DNA from: Sipunculus nudus | Taxonomy: Eukaryota > Annelida > Sipuncula > Golfingiida > Sipunculidae | Reading direction: 5' to 3' | Assembly: GCA_026874595.1 (NCBI GenBank) | Contig: CM049311.1 | Location: 60,952,453-61,016,452, forward strand | DNA: 64,000 nt | In this document: positions 36,511 to 48,193 of the stretch, piece after piece | Numbering within the stretch: the first letter of the stretch is position 1 | Layout of the letters: every line of letters begins with the position of its first letter | Made by a program: the position numbers and the translations under genes | Notes under the pieces: generated by a model | Database searches by the model: none | Told to the model about the DNA's origin: nothing | Seen by the model: only the letters and a program-made list of their open reading frames with translations

Positions 36511-37100
36511 ACTAGGGACTGATGGGTCTTGATGCTCAGCTGAATTTGTTTATAAGGATATGTTTATTAGTTTTTTTTTAAATAAAGGGTCCTGTGATCA
36601 GTTTGAAGCCAACCTGTCTACCTAAACTGGAGTGATCATCCATAAACCAATTTGTGAATGGATGTGCCCTGTAACCTTGACCTTTGACATAGTGATCCCG
36701 AAGGAAACCTCCCTTATTGGCAGGTGCACCATATGTTGAAACTGAAAGGTTTGCGATGAAAAGTTTTGGCAAAAAATACATTCACAATCTTTCTAAAGTA
36801 GTAGGTCCTGTGACCTTGACCTTTGATCTCATGAATCAACAGAGTTCTTACTTTAGTGTGGCCATATATAAGTCAAATTTGAAACCAATATTTCAATCCA
36901 AACTGGTGTTACCATTTGGAAACTAATATGTGGATAAAAGGCCCTGTGACCTTGACCTTTTGACCCAAAAATCCATAAGTTTCTTCCACTATTGCAGGTA
37001 AGCAATACCTGGAAGACAGAAAGACTGAGGCAATAACTAGAATGGCGATGTTTTTGTGCTGCATAAAAGAGATATACGTCTCCCCCTACTGACAATCCCA
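36511..37100 (+). mobile_element. family A 5' end with nuclear-receptor-type core units
   Basis: The start ACTAGGGACTGATGGGTC followed by GCTCAGCTGA (36534-36543) is the family A 5' end. The core has three diverged units of about 135 bp, each with CCTGTGACCTTGACCTTTGA or a close variant (near 36670, 36805 and 36940). Alternating elements such as TTGGCAGGTGCACC (36718) resemble those of the 286-bp units at 62.4-64 kb. No family A 3' hairpin is present downstream, so the element is truncated or has run into the next array. Confidence 0.55.
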
Positions 37101-37114
37101 AAACATTGGGGGTA

Positions 37115-37560
37115 AAATATGCACTATCTCAAAACAATGACTCTAGGTTTCAGCAGATATGACCTTGAAGGTCAAGGTTCACCATTTACGAACTCCAATG
37201 AGATTTTGGCAGAAAGAACTGGTGTGTCAAATATGAGGACAAAATGTGTTATACTTCAAAAGTCCACAAGAACTTTACATTTCAGCAGATTTGACCTTGA
37301 AGATGAAGGAAAAGGTCACCCAGTTTCGAACTCCTCTGAGATTCTGGTAGGAAAAATGAGTGTTTATAATTTTGGAGGAAAATATGCAGCCCTTACAAAG
37401 TTATTGCATTCCCAAGACATAATTTGTCCACTTTGACCTTGAAGATCCAAGTCAAGGTCACTGGGTTTCGAATTGGCACAAGAACTTGGTAGGAACTATT
37501 GGTGTACCAAATTTCAGGACAAATGGGAAAAACTTCAAAAGTTATTGGGTTCACAAAAGG
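37115..37560 (+). repeat. about 130-150-bp tandem units with TTGACCTTGAAG
   Basis: Three diverged units share TTCAGCAGATNTGACCTTGA, then a GGTCA-containing stretch, TTCGAACTCC...GAGATTNTGG and ACAAAATGTG-type segments (about 37125, 37270 and 37430). 37160-37174 reads TGACCTTGAAGGTCA, an everted pair of half-sites. It lies directly after the family A core and may be part of the same element. Confidence 0.5.
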
Positions 37561-39105
37561 GGAGGGGGAGACAAAATAAGGAAAATATAAAATATGCAAA
37601 ACATCTATATATACATACATTTACAACTAATAATGTTTGATGAGGATAATGTTAAAATTCTATTATTATTTTTTATGAATATCAGCAATATAAAATCGTT
37701 GCAAAAACAATTCTACAGTATATTTTAGCTCATATGCTCTGTGCAGTAATAATATAAGTAACAAGGGTAATAAAAATAAAAAAGTTTGTATGTCTTTGAT
37801 CCGTGGTGACCTATAACAGCTAACAAATTGTGTGACATTTACAAATAGTGCATCACTATTCCTGACATCTAGAGCACCAATTAATCCAGGGGATTGGTGC
37901 TCAGTCTTAAGGACCAGTCAAGTGAATAAACAAACTACAACATCATTAAACATGCAGTCACAAACAACAGCTCAAGTATATATGGCAAACATCATTTGCT
38001 TTTTAACATGAAAGACCTCTAGGTCTGGGTGTGAAATCATAAAGCTGGTTACAGCACTGAAGTAGACCAATACATGGGCAAGTTCTGTCAGGACACCAGG
38101 GCAAAGTCATTAGTCAGCAGGTGTAGACATGTCAGACATGTCACTATCAACACCTTCTCACCACCTTAACAAAGCTAGTAATTAGCTGTGAACCTGATTA
38201 CTCCAGAGTCCAATTGTGTCACAAATATTAACGTCTGTTCTTAAACATGAAACTGTGCCGTCTCGAAATTTTATCTCAGCGCTATGCTTATTTGGCCAGA
38301 TATGAAACCTTAAAAGGCAATATTAAATGAGAATATTACACATAATAAAATGAGAATTAAATCAGGGAGAAAGACAAGCAAATATGTAAGTCACAAAAAA
38401 GAGAACAAAACAATCAGGATAAAATCTTACAAAACAATATATAATTAAGTCACAAAACAATGTGCCATGCAATCAAAACCACATACTTGGACTGAAACTA
38501 TATACATCTATGTCAAAGTATTAGGTAGACAGGCAAAGGTTTAAATTTCACTAGATAAAGAAAATATGGGTGTAAAATGTCTCTTAAATTTAAATATAAA
38601 ATAAATTTGTATCCCTCTAATATTTCACCTTCATGTATAGCTACCAGAACTAGACCTGAATATATCTAAGGTTAAATAACTTAATCTAGTTATTGGACTA
38701 ATTTCAATTATTAACAGACAAAGTATTTATTTACAAAAGAAAAAAGTTTTTAGTACCAAAACAAAATGTTCAAGAAGTGAATTTCATAATTGTGTCATGA
38801 TTTCATGAAATAGTATACATATGAGGATCTTATTTTACTATTTTCTTTTCTGTTGGCAAAGAGGTCCTAAGAATTTCATTAAATGTGTACATACTTAAAT
38901 CTTATTTAGGAAAAGGAGCCTGTCCAGTAATAAAGGTTTTACCCTGACATGGGGCATCTTAACATTAGACACACTAAATTCCAACAGCTTCAATAAACAT
39001 AAAGACAGAGCAGAAGACAGCTGTGGACAGGAAGGGCCCTGAGATTGACCAGAATATCTGACAGGCCTCCCAGCAGTGGGCCTGACAGCCTGTAGCTCCA
39101 TGTCT

Positions 39106-39160
39106 CCATGACAGTCTGTCATGGTGACAACATCCTGTGCTGAGTGGTAGCCATAGCAAC
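39106..39160 (+). promoter_or_regulatory. 19-bp palindrome next to an RFX X-box-like motif
   Basis: CCATGACAGTCTGTCATGG (39106-39124) is a perfect inverted repeat with a single central base. It presents two opposed TGACAG (TALE-homeodomain type) cores. GTAGCCATAGCAAC (39147-39160) matches 12 of 14 bases of the RFX X-box consensus GTTGCCATGGCAAC. The two lie 22 bp apart in a relatively complex stretch. Regulatory use is inference. Confidence 0.35.
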
Positions 39161-39386
39161 ACTCATGCCAGTGCATAGTGACCAGCATTGGTGCTACAGC
39201 AGACTTAAATCTTTGGGTCTCTGTATTTTAGAAACACGCTCATACAGCAATTATCACTTTTCAGATTACCACATTTACAACACTGGTAACTTGGGCAGAA
39301 TGTTTTAAGAACACATGTTTTGTTCCTTTAAAGTTTGTTCTTCCTCATTAAGATTAAATATTTCTGTTTAAGTAACATTTTTTTTT

Positions 39387-39407
39387 GGGTGGGTGGGGGG
39401 GGGGGGG
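39387..39407 (+). other. G-quadruplex-prone tract
   Basis: GGGTGGGTGGG leads directly into an unbroken G-run, which satisfies the usual four-tract G-quadruplex pattern on the plus strand. Confidence 0.7.
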
Positions 39408-40629
39408 CAACCTCAAAGAATAGTGGCATTTCTTTTACATTGCTATTTGAAATTGTAGTTTATTTTGTAAACTCCCTGTAAACTTCTTTTCCATAAATAA
39501 CTTTGGGAATGAAATATTTTAATATGACATATTAAAATGTGATGACTTCATCATGCTGGTAAACCACATGGGCAATATGGATGTTTGCTCAGTGCTGGTG
39601 TCATGCAATGCTCCCACCACTGGCACCAGGGTATGACAAGTCATGCTGATTCAGGATTCTCCAACCAGCAGGGGTACTCCCCTACCACTTGAGACACACA
39701 GCTGATGATAAGGTGTCCAGTAGCTATGTTGGTAAACCTGTGCTGCGCTGGACAATCCCTTGCTTGTGTATCCCCAGGGGGAGAGGTAGGGCCTTCCAGT
39801 GTCTGTTTCTGTCCCATCAGATATTTTCCTTTCAAAGGAGGCTCATTTGGTAGCCATTAGGGGACTGGAAAATTTCATGGTCCCCATGACCAAGGAGAAG
39901 CAGAGTTTATGGCCATTTTGTTGTTGTATTCAGAACCACAGAGGACTTACTGTCCCTGATGGTGGTCACACACTACTACACCTGACCTTTTGGTCACTAA
40001 ACTCTATCTACGGCTCATGTGCTATTAGATAACCATACCTACAAAGAGGCAGTGTATCAAGTTAAAGTGAGCTTAATTTACGGGAAGAAATCAAGAGCAA
40101 AGCCCTCCAACAAGGGTTCGTTACCAGATCTGTATGAGACAAGCCTTCTCTGACAGTCATACCTCATTAACTACAATCAACTGGCAAGTACAATCACCTC
40201 ACTAAGTGTTCCCTTAGAGGAACCACAGTCATCCAATGAATAAAGAAAATATCTCATTCATTCCAGTGAAACTGCCAGCAGAATAGAACAATCAGTGCCA
40301 TGCCACTCCACTCCACTCACAACACAAGATTTTGTAACCTTGGAAAGCTATCCTGCCATCTTACAATTGCACAACTAAAAATAATCACTGCAGTTTCAAT
40401 AGATTTAACTTCATCTGGAAAAAAATTTATTCACAAAATGTGAAAAGACAAACATCTGATTATTATCAGTAGTTATCCTGATACTCGAACCCAAGATATT
40501 TGGTTCCCAATTCAAGGACATATTTATCAGATAGATAAAAATTTTAGGTATATATCTCTAAACATCACAAATGCAAAATGAGATGGTAAAGAAAATATGG
40601 GGGCACTACACTACCAAAAGATAAAAGAA

Positions 40630-41345
40630 CAGAGGCTTTAAAGCAACATCAGATGACAAAAGGATAATGGAGACATTGCAACATCAAGTGAAAAAAGAAT
40701 AACTGACAAAATAATAAATGGACACACTGCAACATCAAGTGTCAAAAGAATCAATGGACACACTGCAACATCAAGTGACAAAAAAATAAATGAAGACACT
40801 ACAACATCAAATGACAAAATAATAAATGGAGACAGTGCAATATCTGATGACAAAAGATAAATGGAGACACTGAAACATCAAATAAGACAAATGAATAAAT
40901 GGAGACAATACAAGATCAGATGACAAAATAGTAAATGTAGACACTACAACATCAAATAAGACAAAATAGTAAATGGAGACACTGCAATATCAGATGACAA
41001 AAGAAATAAACTGAGACAGTGCAATATCAGATGACAAAAGAATAAATGGAGACACTGCAACATCAAATAAAGCAAAATAATATATGGAGACAGTGCAATA
41101 TCAGATGACAAAAGAATAAATGGAGACACTGCAACATCAAATAAGACAAAAGAATAAAAGGAGACAAAACAATATCAGTCGACAAAAGGAAAAATTGAGA
41201 AACTGCAACATCAAATAAGACAAACAAATTAATGGAGACACTGCAATATTAAATAAGACAAAAGAATAAATGGAGACAGTACAATATCAGATGACAATAG
41301 GATAAATTGTGACACTGCAATATCAGAAGAAAAAGGAATAAATGA
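40630..41345 (+). repeat. 36/38-bp tandem array
   Basis: Two interleaved unit types: GGAGACAGTGCAATATCAGA then TGACAAAAGAATAAAT (36 bp), and GGAGACACTGCAACATCAAA then TAAGACAAAAGAATAAAT (38 bp). About 19-20 units fit. Both edges are more diverged. Minus-strand frames across it are repeat shadows. Confidence 0.9.
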
Positions 41346-42602
41346 TTATTCACATATACCCCTTGAAAAAAGGTCATTTTTTTTAATGACTGCAGAGAAA
41401 GTGACAAATGGAATTATTCCAACATCTGGGCACAGGACATATGAACAAAACTCAATGGCTGACAGCAAAAGAACAAAATTTAAATACTGTTTGTTCAAAA
41501 GTATATTATTCAATGCATGATGCAACATAACTCAAATCCTGATGAAAAAGAACAAACAATTAAGGGCCTAGAGGCACACACTGCCCCCCCCCCCCCACCC
41601 CACCCCATATGTGTTTAACTAGGAAAGAGTGGCATCCATGATACCCAATATCCCCAAACCTTGACAAGACCTCTTGTTCCTGGGATGTTTGGTACTAGAT
41701 TTTGCATTAAGTAGGCAAACCCCTGAAATCTTAATAGTTCGCAGTGGGTAACATGTATTGCCATGATGAAGGTATTTTTAAAGGAAATCATTCAAGTCAC
41801 ATGCATTGAACTTCCTTTGCTCCAAAATTCAGTAAAAGAAGGCGGGATGGATGGACAGACAGAATGACAGACAAATGGGCAAAGACCATTTAAGTAGTCC
41901 TCTCTCCTATGGTAAGGGACTAATAAACATACTTCAGTGCTAGTGAGCACAGAATATGATCAGATTCTTATTAGAAAAAAGTTTATATACTAAATATATA
42001 TATTGACGGGTGTTCCTGCCATTTCTTAGGTCCTAGCTCACAGCACACGGTCAGGTAGGTGGTTCTGGGTAGGCTGAAGGGGCAACCCTACATTAGAAAA
42101 GCACATGCTGAAAAAGAAAGACAAACTGGTTGCCATTGGGGAGTATATTTTTGAGGACATACACATCTATATACACATATAAATTTTCTTGGCCTGTAGG
42201 AAGTAGGAACTCAACATTGTATTCCCATGAACACACATCCTTGTCCAGAGATGGAGGAAATCACATTGACTCGTCACAAGTAGTCATATAACTTTGTCAG
42301 AACAACCTTGAATGGGTGAAAAAAGATATAAGATAACCAAAAATAATATATAAAACATGTCAGCCACAGCAAACTATCATATAATCCATACATAAAACCT
42401 GATCTCATGTTTCCTGGTGAGCAGATAATCTGGATCACATCTCAGTCATGTGAATTAAAACCATCTAAATGTTGTATGGTTCCCTGTTCATGCTCTGTCC
42501 AATACAGGGAGATGCCTTTGGCCACATAAAAAAAAAACTTGATTTAGATTTGTTCCCTGTTTCTTTAAAAGACAAACAGTTGAGTTACAATGACTAAAGT
42601 TA

Positions 42603-42650
42603 ACAAGGGACCAATGGGTCACGTCGCTCAGCTGAATTTTGGAAATTATT
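42603..42650 (+). mobile_element. family A 5' end fragment
   Basis: ACAAGGGACCAATGGGTCAC, then GTCGCTCAGCTGA, matches the 5' ends at 43459 and 56249. No large-unit core and no 3' hairpin follow before the next full copy at 43459, so this is a truncated copy or a solo end. How far it extends beyond 42650 is unclear. Confidence 0.5.
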
Positions 42651-43006
42651 AGCAACTGAAACATATTTTTATTTCTTTTGGTTTTTCATGTATATTAGCA
42701 TTTGAAAAGCTAAGAAAAAATGGCCCTGCTAAAATGATACTCTATAAATTATAGAATGATGGATGCATTATATAAAAGTTACATTTCATTAACAAATAAT
42801 TTGTGAAGGTAATTGAGTTTTCAAAAGTTAAATATATGGCCTTATGAGTTAAAAATTTATTCCACAATGTTTGACCATTATTCCTGATTTTAAAACTAAG
42901 TTTAACAGTGTTATTCACAGCAAGGCTGGCCAACTTTAAGAGATATGAATGAAATGCTACAAAATATTTGTATCTTCTTAAATCTTGTCAGTTAGGACTT
43001 ACATTA

Positions 43007-43042
43007 AATCCTAATATTTCATCACATTTGAATATTAGGATT
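43007..43042. other. 12-bp-arm hairpin
   Basis: AATCCTAATATT (43007-43018) and AATATTAGGATT (43031-43042) are perfect inverse copies with a 12-nt loop. Confidence 0.7.
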
Positions 43043-43458
43043 CAATTCCTGAACATTTCTTTCTTTAAAAATATCAAAATTATCCAAGTCTCAACAAAAT
43101 GAATTAATTTAACATTGATATTATAAGATTCATCTTGTTTATTATTCCTGTGTATTGAAGGGGTGAGTGGGGGAGGGGTCTCTGTTGTTACTGCTGGTTG
43201 CTGAAAAAAAGTGATTTCATAAGATTAATCTTGTTTATAGTACAGGTCTGTCAACAGAATGGGATGGGGTGGGGGGGGGGGGAGAGAAAGGCTCCCTGTA
43301 ACCGTAGACAGCCTGATCATGCTCAACAAGAGAGAGGGCTTGCCCCAGTGATGGGTTTACATAACAACAGCCTAGGGAGCATAGAGAGCTGCACTGAATG
43401 ACCTACAGTGACCAAAGTGGACTGCTTGACACTGTAAGGGAATACAACAAGTGCCTAA

Positions 43459-46071
43459 ACAAGGGACCTATGGGTCACGACGCTCAGCTGTTATATATGA
43501 TCAAAAAATATGATTTAGAAATGAGGCACATGCTGGTTTTGTGTGGTAATAAATATAAGCTGTATTATGAGTTGTTGTTGTTAAGCTTATGTAGGATTTT
43601 GATAGTACCTTTGGAGACAGGGAAGAGGATTGATTTCATTTATTTTATAAACAAATGGAGTACTACTGTCACACAAATTTTGACTTGGCCATATAACTTA
43701 TAAGCAAAACATATAATATAAGAGTTAAACTATTTATTAAAAAAATTACAAATATTGTCCCAAATATAATTTTTATTAAAAATAATAAGAGAATCTTTTG
43801 ATTTTTTAAAATGAAATATAACTGATATGATTATTAAAATATATTAAAGAATATATTCATGAATGCATTCATGAATACATTTTGAAAGTATTTGCACGAG
43901 TATTCATATACTTTCATTTTTACCTGAATTCCCATTCTTTATGCAAGAAATTTTATAATGGAGTACATAATCATATTCTTATTTAAATACAATTACAAAG
44001 TATTTGCACCATGTCTGGTATTTATTCAGTTTTCACCAAACAATGATGTGGAGAATCCAGAATATTCAAAATTCACACATTTAAATAATGATCATAAGTA
44101 CCTGGTTTTATGGCTTTTATTTATATTAAAAAATAACTGTAAAAAATTCATTTTGGACTAATTTCACATCAATGTACACACTAGACACAGTAGGAATCTA
44201 GATTAATATTATCAACTGCATCTTTGTCTATCATTAATTTCCTTCATATAATCCCTAATGATTAGTAATGAATAATATGAATTACTTCTTTATCATTAAA
44301 AATGAACTGAAAAATGCCATAGGTGACTGCATGGTGTTATTTGGAATATGTGACATTCTACCCATCAATACAAGATTCTTATATCATCAGTTACTGCAAG
44401 TTAATTTCCTGTTATTATAAACTAACAAATTCCTTTTCTATTTTTCTTTAATTTGTTATTAAAAACCAATAAAAATTTATTAATTTATTGTTTATTGTTA
44501 TGTTGTTGGTTAAAACTACTAGATGAGTTGGGTTGGACACCTGGATCAACTGTGGCTGGCCATAAGCTGCCTGGATTCTCGCCTCAAGCGTGCATTATTT
44601 GATGAAAGGTCAACAAGGTCAACATACAGGTGACTCAAGAGGGGCTGGAGAGAGCCAAAGTCCACCAGGGTCTCATAAAAAACATTAATAAAAGCTACAA
44701 TATTTGGCCAATTTCTTTCAGCTTTCTAAACTACAAAGATGAAATCCTTATGTGTGCATGATATGAAAATTATATCAACAGTGCTCACGGGAAACAAACG
44801 TGCCATGGTCACAGTTGGGCAAAATTTAAGGTACTAATTTTATATTTATACTAATAACTTATAAAATTTGAAAAATTCAGAACTAACTTTGGGTATTCAA
44901 TTGAATCTTGATTAAATAATGTTACATCCCTGACAAAAAAATCTCTAGCTTCAGCAATGCCCTTGTTAAGGGAGTAAATATATTTCTTGATTTTTTACAA
45001 AGTGCATTATGTTTGGGCCCATAACTTAAAAAAAATACACAATACTGACATCATTTCTGGCATGTGCATAGCCAATGTATAGAAAAATATGTATATTATA
45101 TATGATCAAAGTCAGATCAGTGGTTTTGATATTAGGCAGTCTTAAAGTGTAACAATGGGTTTTTAATGGAAAAATGAAGTTTTTCATTGATATCTTGAAG
45201 GAATTAAGTCCTAGTGACCAAATTCTTGGCATGGTAGGGGATTTTGGAGAAATCTAACTGTATGCCAAATTTAAGGAACTTAGAGCTGAAGCTCGGGAGC
45301 TGAGCTCTAGCAAACTGCATAACACTAGCAATATGTGACATGGTGCTTGAAAACTTGAATAACATCTACAGTTTTTGATCAACTGGTTTCAAATTTTTAA
45401 TGTTAACAGTTGAAATGCTAACAAAAACATGCTGTGAAAATTAAATCCACAGCAGTTACAGCAAAAAAAACGTGCCATGGTCAAAGTTGGGCAAAATTTA
45501 AGGTACCAATTTTTTATTTTTGCTAATATTTTAAAAAATTTAAAAGATTTTGGTCTAATTTTGGGTATACAATTTAATTTTGATTAATAAAAGAAATATT
45601 ACTGGAAAAAAAGTGCTTAGCTTTAACAAGTTTTGTGTTAAGTGATAAAATTTCTTTCCTGATTATTTACAAAATGCATTATGTTTGGGCCCATAACTTT
45701 TTTAAATTATATAATACAGACCTAATTTCTGGCATGTACATAGGAATTATATAGAGGATTATTTATAGGAAATATGACGAAAAACAGATGAGTGGTTTTG
45801 ATATGAGGCAGTCCTGAAGTGTGAAAATAGGTTTTTAATAAAAAATTGAGGTTTTTCCTTAATTTCTCAAAGGAATGAAGTCGCAAAGACCCAGTTTTCG
45901 GCTTGGTAGGAGATCTTGGGGACATCTAACATTATGCTGAATTTTGGATTCCTAGGTCTTACGGTTTCAAAACGTGCCACATCTACGGACGGACGGACGG
46001 ACAGACGGACGGACGACGGACAATGGACCACGACTATAGCTCAGATGACTTATAGTCAGCTGAGCTAAAAA
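43459..46071 (+). mobile_element. family A element, 2.6-kb copy 1
   Basis: The 5' end is ACAAGGGACCTATGGGTCAC followed by GCTCAGCTG (43482-43490). An AT-rich 1.3-kb region follows, then GAAAGGTCAACAAGGTCAAC (DR3, 44606 on). Two tandem units then follow (about 44795-45290 and 45465-45990), each opening with GTGCCATGGTCA(C/A)AGTTGGGC and sharing CATTATGTTTGGGCCCATAAC and TTTTGATAT(T/G)AGGCAGTC. The element closes with a GGACGGACGGAC microsatellite (45985-46020) and the 3' hairpin (46038-46066), ending CTAAAAA. It is collinear with 56249-58924 over its whole length. It encodes no recognisable transposase, helicase or reverse transcriptase, so it must be mobilised in trans if at all. Confidence 0.8.
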
Positions 46072-46766
46072 TTCAATAACTAGCCTAATTTTGCAACTTT
46101 TATTTCAAATTTCAGATTTTAACAGATTAAATCCTTATGTGTATATCCTGTGAAAATTAAATCCACAATACTTACAGGAAAAAAAAACTTGTCGTGGGCA
46201 AAATTTAAGGTACTGATTATTATATTTATGATAATAACTGTAAAAATTTGCAAAAGTCAAGTCTTATTTTTGGTATACAATTGAACCTTGATTAAATGAA
46301 GTTATATCCCTGAATAAAAGTCTCTAGCTTCAGCAATTCTTATGTTAAGTGAGTAAATATATTTCCTGATTTTTTACAAGATGCATTATGATTGGGCCCA
46401 TAACTTCAGCTTATTACACAATCTAACCCTATTTTAATATGTACACAGGAAATGTATGGAAGGATTTGCATATTCACTATGTTCGAATTCAGATCAGTGG
46501 TTTTGATATTAGGCAGTCTTGAACTGTTACAATTGGTTGTTAATGGAAAACAGAGGTTTTTCCATAATATCTTGAAGGAACGAAGTCTAAGTGACCACAT
46601 TTTCAATATGGTGGGAGATTTCCGTGACATCTAACTGTGTGCAAAATTTTGGATTCGTAGGTCCAAAGTTTCAAAATGTGCCCTGTTACACAGGGCTGGA
46701 CGGCCGGACGACGGACAAAGGACCGTTACTATAGTTTAGATGACTTATAGTCAGCTGAGCTAAAAA
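46072..46766 (+). mobile_element. extra family A unit and second 3' end after copy 1
   Basis: Immediately after the first 3' end, a third, shorter unit begins (AAATCCACAATACTTACAGG, 46160; CATTATGATTGGGCCCATAAC, 46383). It ends in its own GGACGGCCGGACGACGGAC stretch and a decayed hairpin (46733-46761, AGTTTAGATGACT / AGTCAGCTGAGCT). The 56-kb copy has no equivalent. It is therefore a 3' tandem extension of the element, such as read-through or unequal exchange could give. Confidence 0.65.
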
Positions 46767-47463
46767 AACTATCCATACTATTTCTCTTTAATCTTGCTAT
46801 AAAACAATAATACAAAGACAGGTATTCAGCTACTGTTTAAACATCAACTTAGTTTGGCTCCTTGCTCAAAATTACTAACCTGTCTAGAAACATATATGCT
46901 AAGCTGAGCTGAGTTTACCTGCATTAGCTATGGTAATTTCATTAAGCATAAGAGAACAGACTTTGGCTTTCAAGTTTGACTTTCTTGAAAAAATGGTTCT
47001 CTAAACAAGATAACCAAAAAGAGACCTGTATTGGCAAACAAATTTAGCTGGGACACAAAACCAGCAAGATAACATTTCAATTTGTGATCAAGGACAGATC
47101 AGAAGTTTCACACATGGTGATATATTACATTAAAAAAAGATAATTAACCAAATCAATTAAAATATACAGACACTTTGAAAAATATTGTAATATTGATGCC
47201 AACTTTTTTACCAAGCAGCCTTTTACTAAGCAAAGTAGCAGCCTTTTTCTAAGCAAAGTAAAGAGTTTAGCCACTTAAGTAAGTCCTGGGATCAGGTATG
47301 ATGCAGTCTCATGGTTTAAGCATTGGATTTTGAAGAGGAATTCCATGGTTTGTGCATCTTTAGAATGAACATAACAGGAGATCAAAGATTCACTCTAATG
47401 AATAAACAATATGTTCAGACATTTGATTATTCTAAACCTTATGTAAAAATATCTTTACCATGA

Positions 47464-47540
47464 TAAATATAGTGGGACCTTCGAATTACAGACACAGTGG
47501 TGGGACCTGAGCTTTTGTCCGTAATAGGCAGGTACTCACA
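47464..47540. mobile_element. small inverted element with AGTGGGACCT end
   Basis: AGTGGGACCTTCGAATTACA is followed about 30 bp later by TGTCCGTAATAGGCAGGT, whose inverse ACCTGCCTATTACGGACA matches the first arm at 14 of 19 positions. The AGTGGRACCT start resembles the termini of pogo/Tigger-type transposons. It is small enough to be a relic hairpin only. Confidence 0.35.
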
Positions 47541-48058
47541 CAGACCAGTATATGCATGGAGAGGTTTCACAGTAGTAGCAAATTTACCAACTTTTTTTTC
47601 CTGTTAATTCTATAAAAAGAACACCCAGTAATTCCTAGTCATCCTGCAGGTGTCCTTGATAATGATAAATCAAGTTATGGATGATAGTGGTAGTTCCAGT
47701 GACCTTTGCCCTTCTCCTTGTCAGTCCAAATGTTCAGCAATCGGTCTTTGATGTGACCAGGTCATTTTACAACAGGATACATACGCTCAGTGGTAAAGGC
47801 CAAGTTATGGAACATAGGCGAACATCAAAGAATACCTGCAGTTATGTTTGCCTATCAGCTGTTATGTCAACACTGTTTATGTCAATAGTATTTGCATGAT
47901 TACGCAGTCATGCAGGAAAAGGATACAGATTTGTATCAGGAAGTTTATAGCTTAATTCATAGAACAATCTGAGTTTCTGTCTGCATATGGAATAGGTGTC
48001 ATAAGTGTTTTATGACACTTGGTCTGAAGGAGAATAGTTGGGATGAGAGTAGAGTCAT

Positions 48059-48193
48059 ACATGTTATCTACATGTGCAAGTATACAAGGGGAGTTTTATA
48101 TATTATATGTTATCTATATGAGCAAGCCTATATAAGAAGGAGTTGTCCCTACAATATATAATCACCATGAATGTTAAGTAACTCACTTAACAT
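48059..48193 (+). promoter_or_regulatory. duplicated segment with TATATAAG and palindrome
   Basis: A roughly 47-bp stretch is duplicated with divergence (CATGTTATCTACATGTGCAAG near 48059 without its last base, and TATGTTATCTATATGAGCAAG near 48106 without its last base). A consensus TATA-box-like TATATAAG (48129-48136) follows. 35 bp on is ATGTTAAGT / ACTTAACAT (48171-48179 and 48185-48193), 9-bp inverse arms around AACTC. It could be a core promoter with a downstream hairpin, but no transcript-like feature follows. Confidence 0.3.

Larger units (their letters stand above)
37561..40629. other. unique DNA, no gene recognised
   Basis: All frames are short (97 codons or fewer) and unrecognised. 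Items listed separately: a tandem AGACATGTC pair (38125-38142), a 19-bp palindrome and X-box-like motif (39106-39160), and a G-rich run (39387-39407). 39600-40030 is less AT-rich than average. On its minus strand, TCTCAAGTGGTAGGGGAGT (near 39680-39700) is faintly A-box-like, but no B-box follows convincingly. Confidence 0.45.
41346..43458. other. unique DNA with C/G tracts
   Basis: 41584-41606 is a C-run with two A interruptions (G-quadruplex-prone on the minus strand), and 43261-43282 is GGGATGGGGTGGG extended by a G-run. A faint microsatellite ATGGATGGACAGACAGA lies at 41848-41864, reminiscent of the family A 3' region, but without the hairpin. No gene is recognised. Confidence 0.5.

Noticed and set aside
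39640-39780. tRNA or SINE on the minus strand (A-box-like TCTCAAGTGGTAG)
   Set aside because: No convincing B-box follows and no cloverleaf can be drawn.
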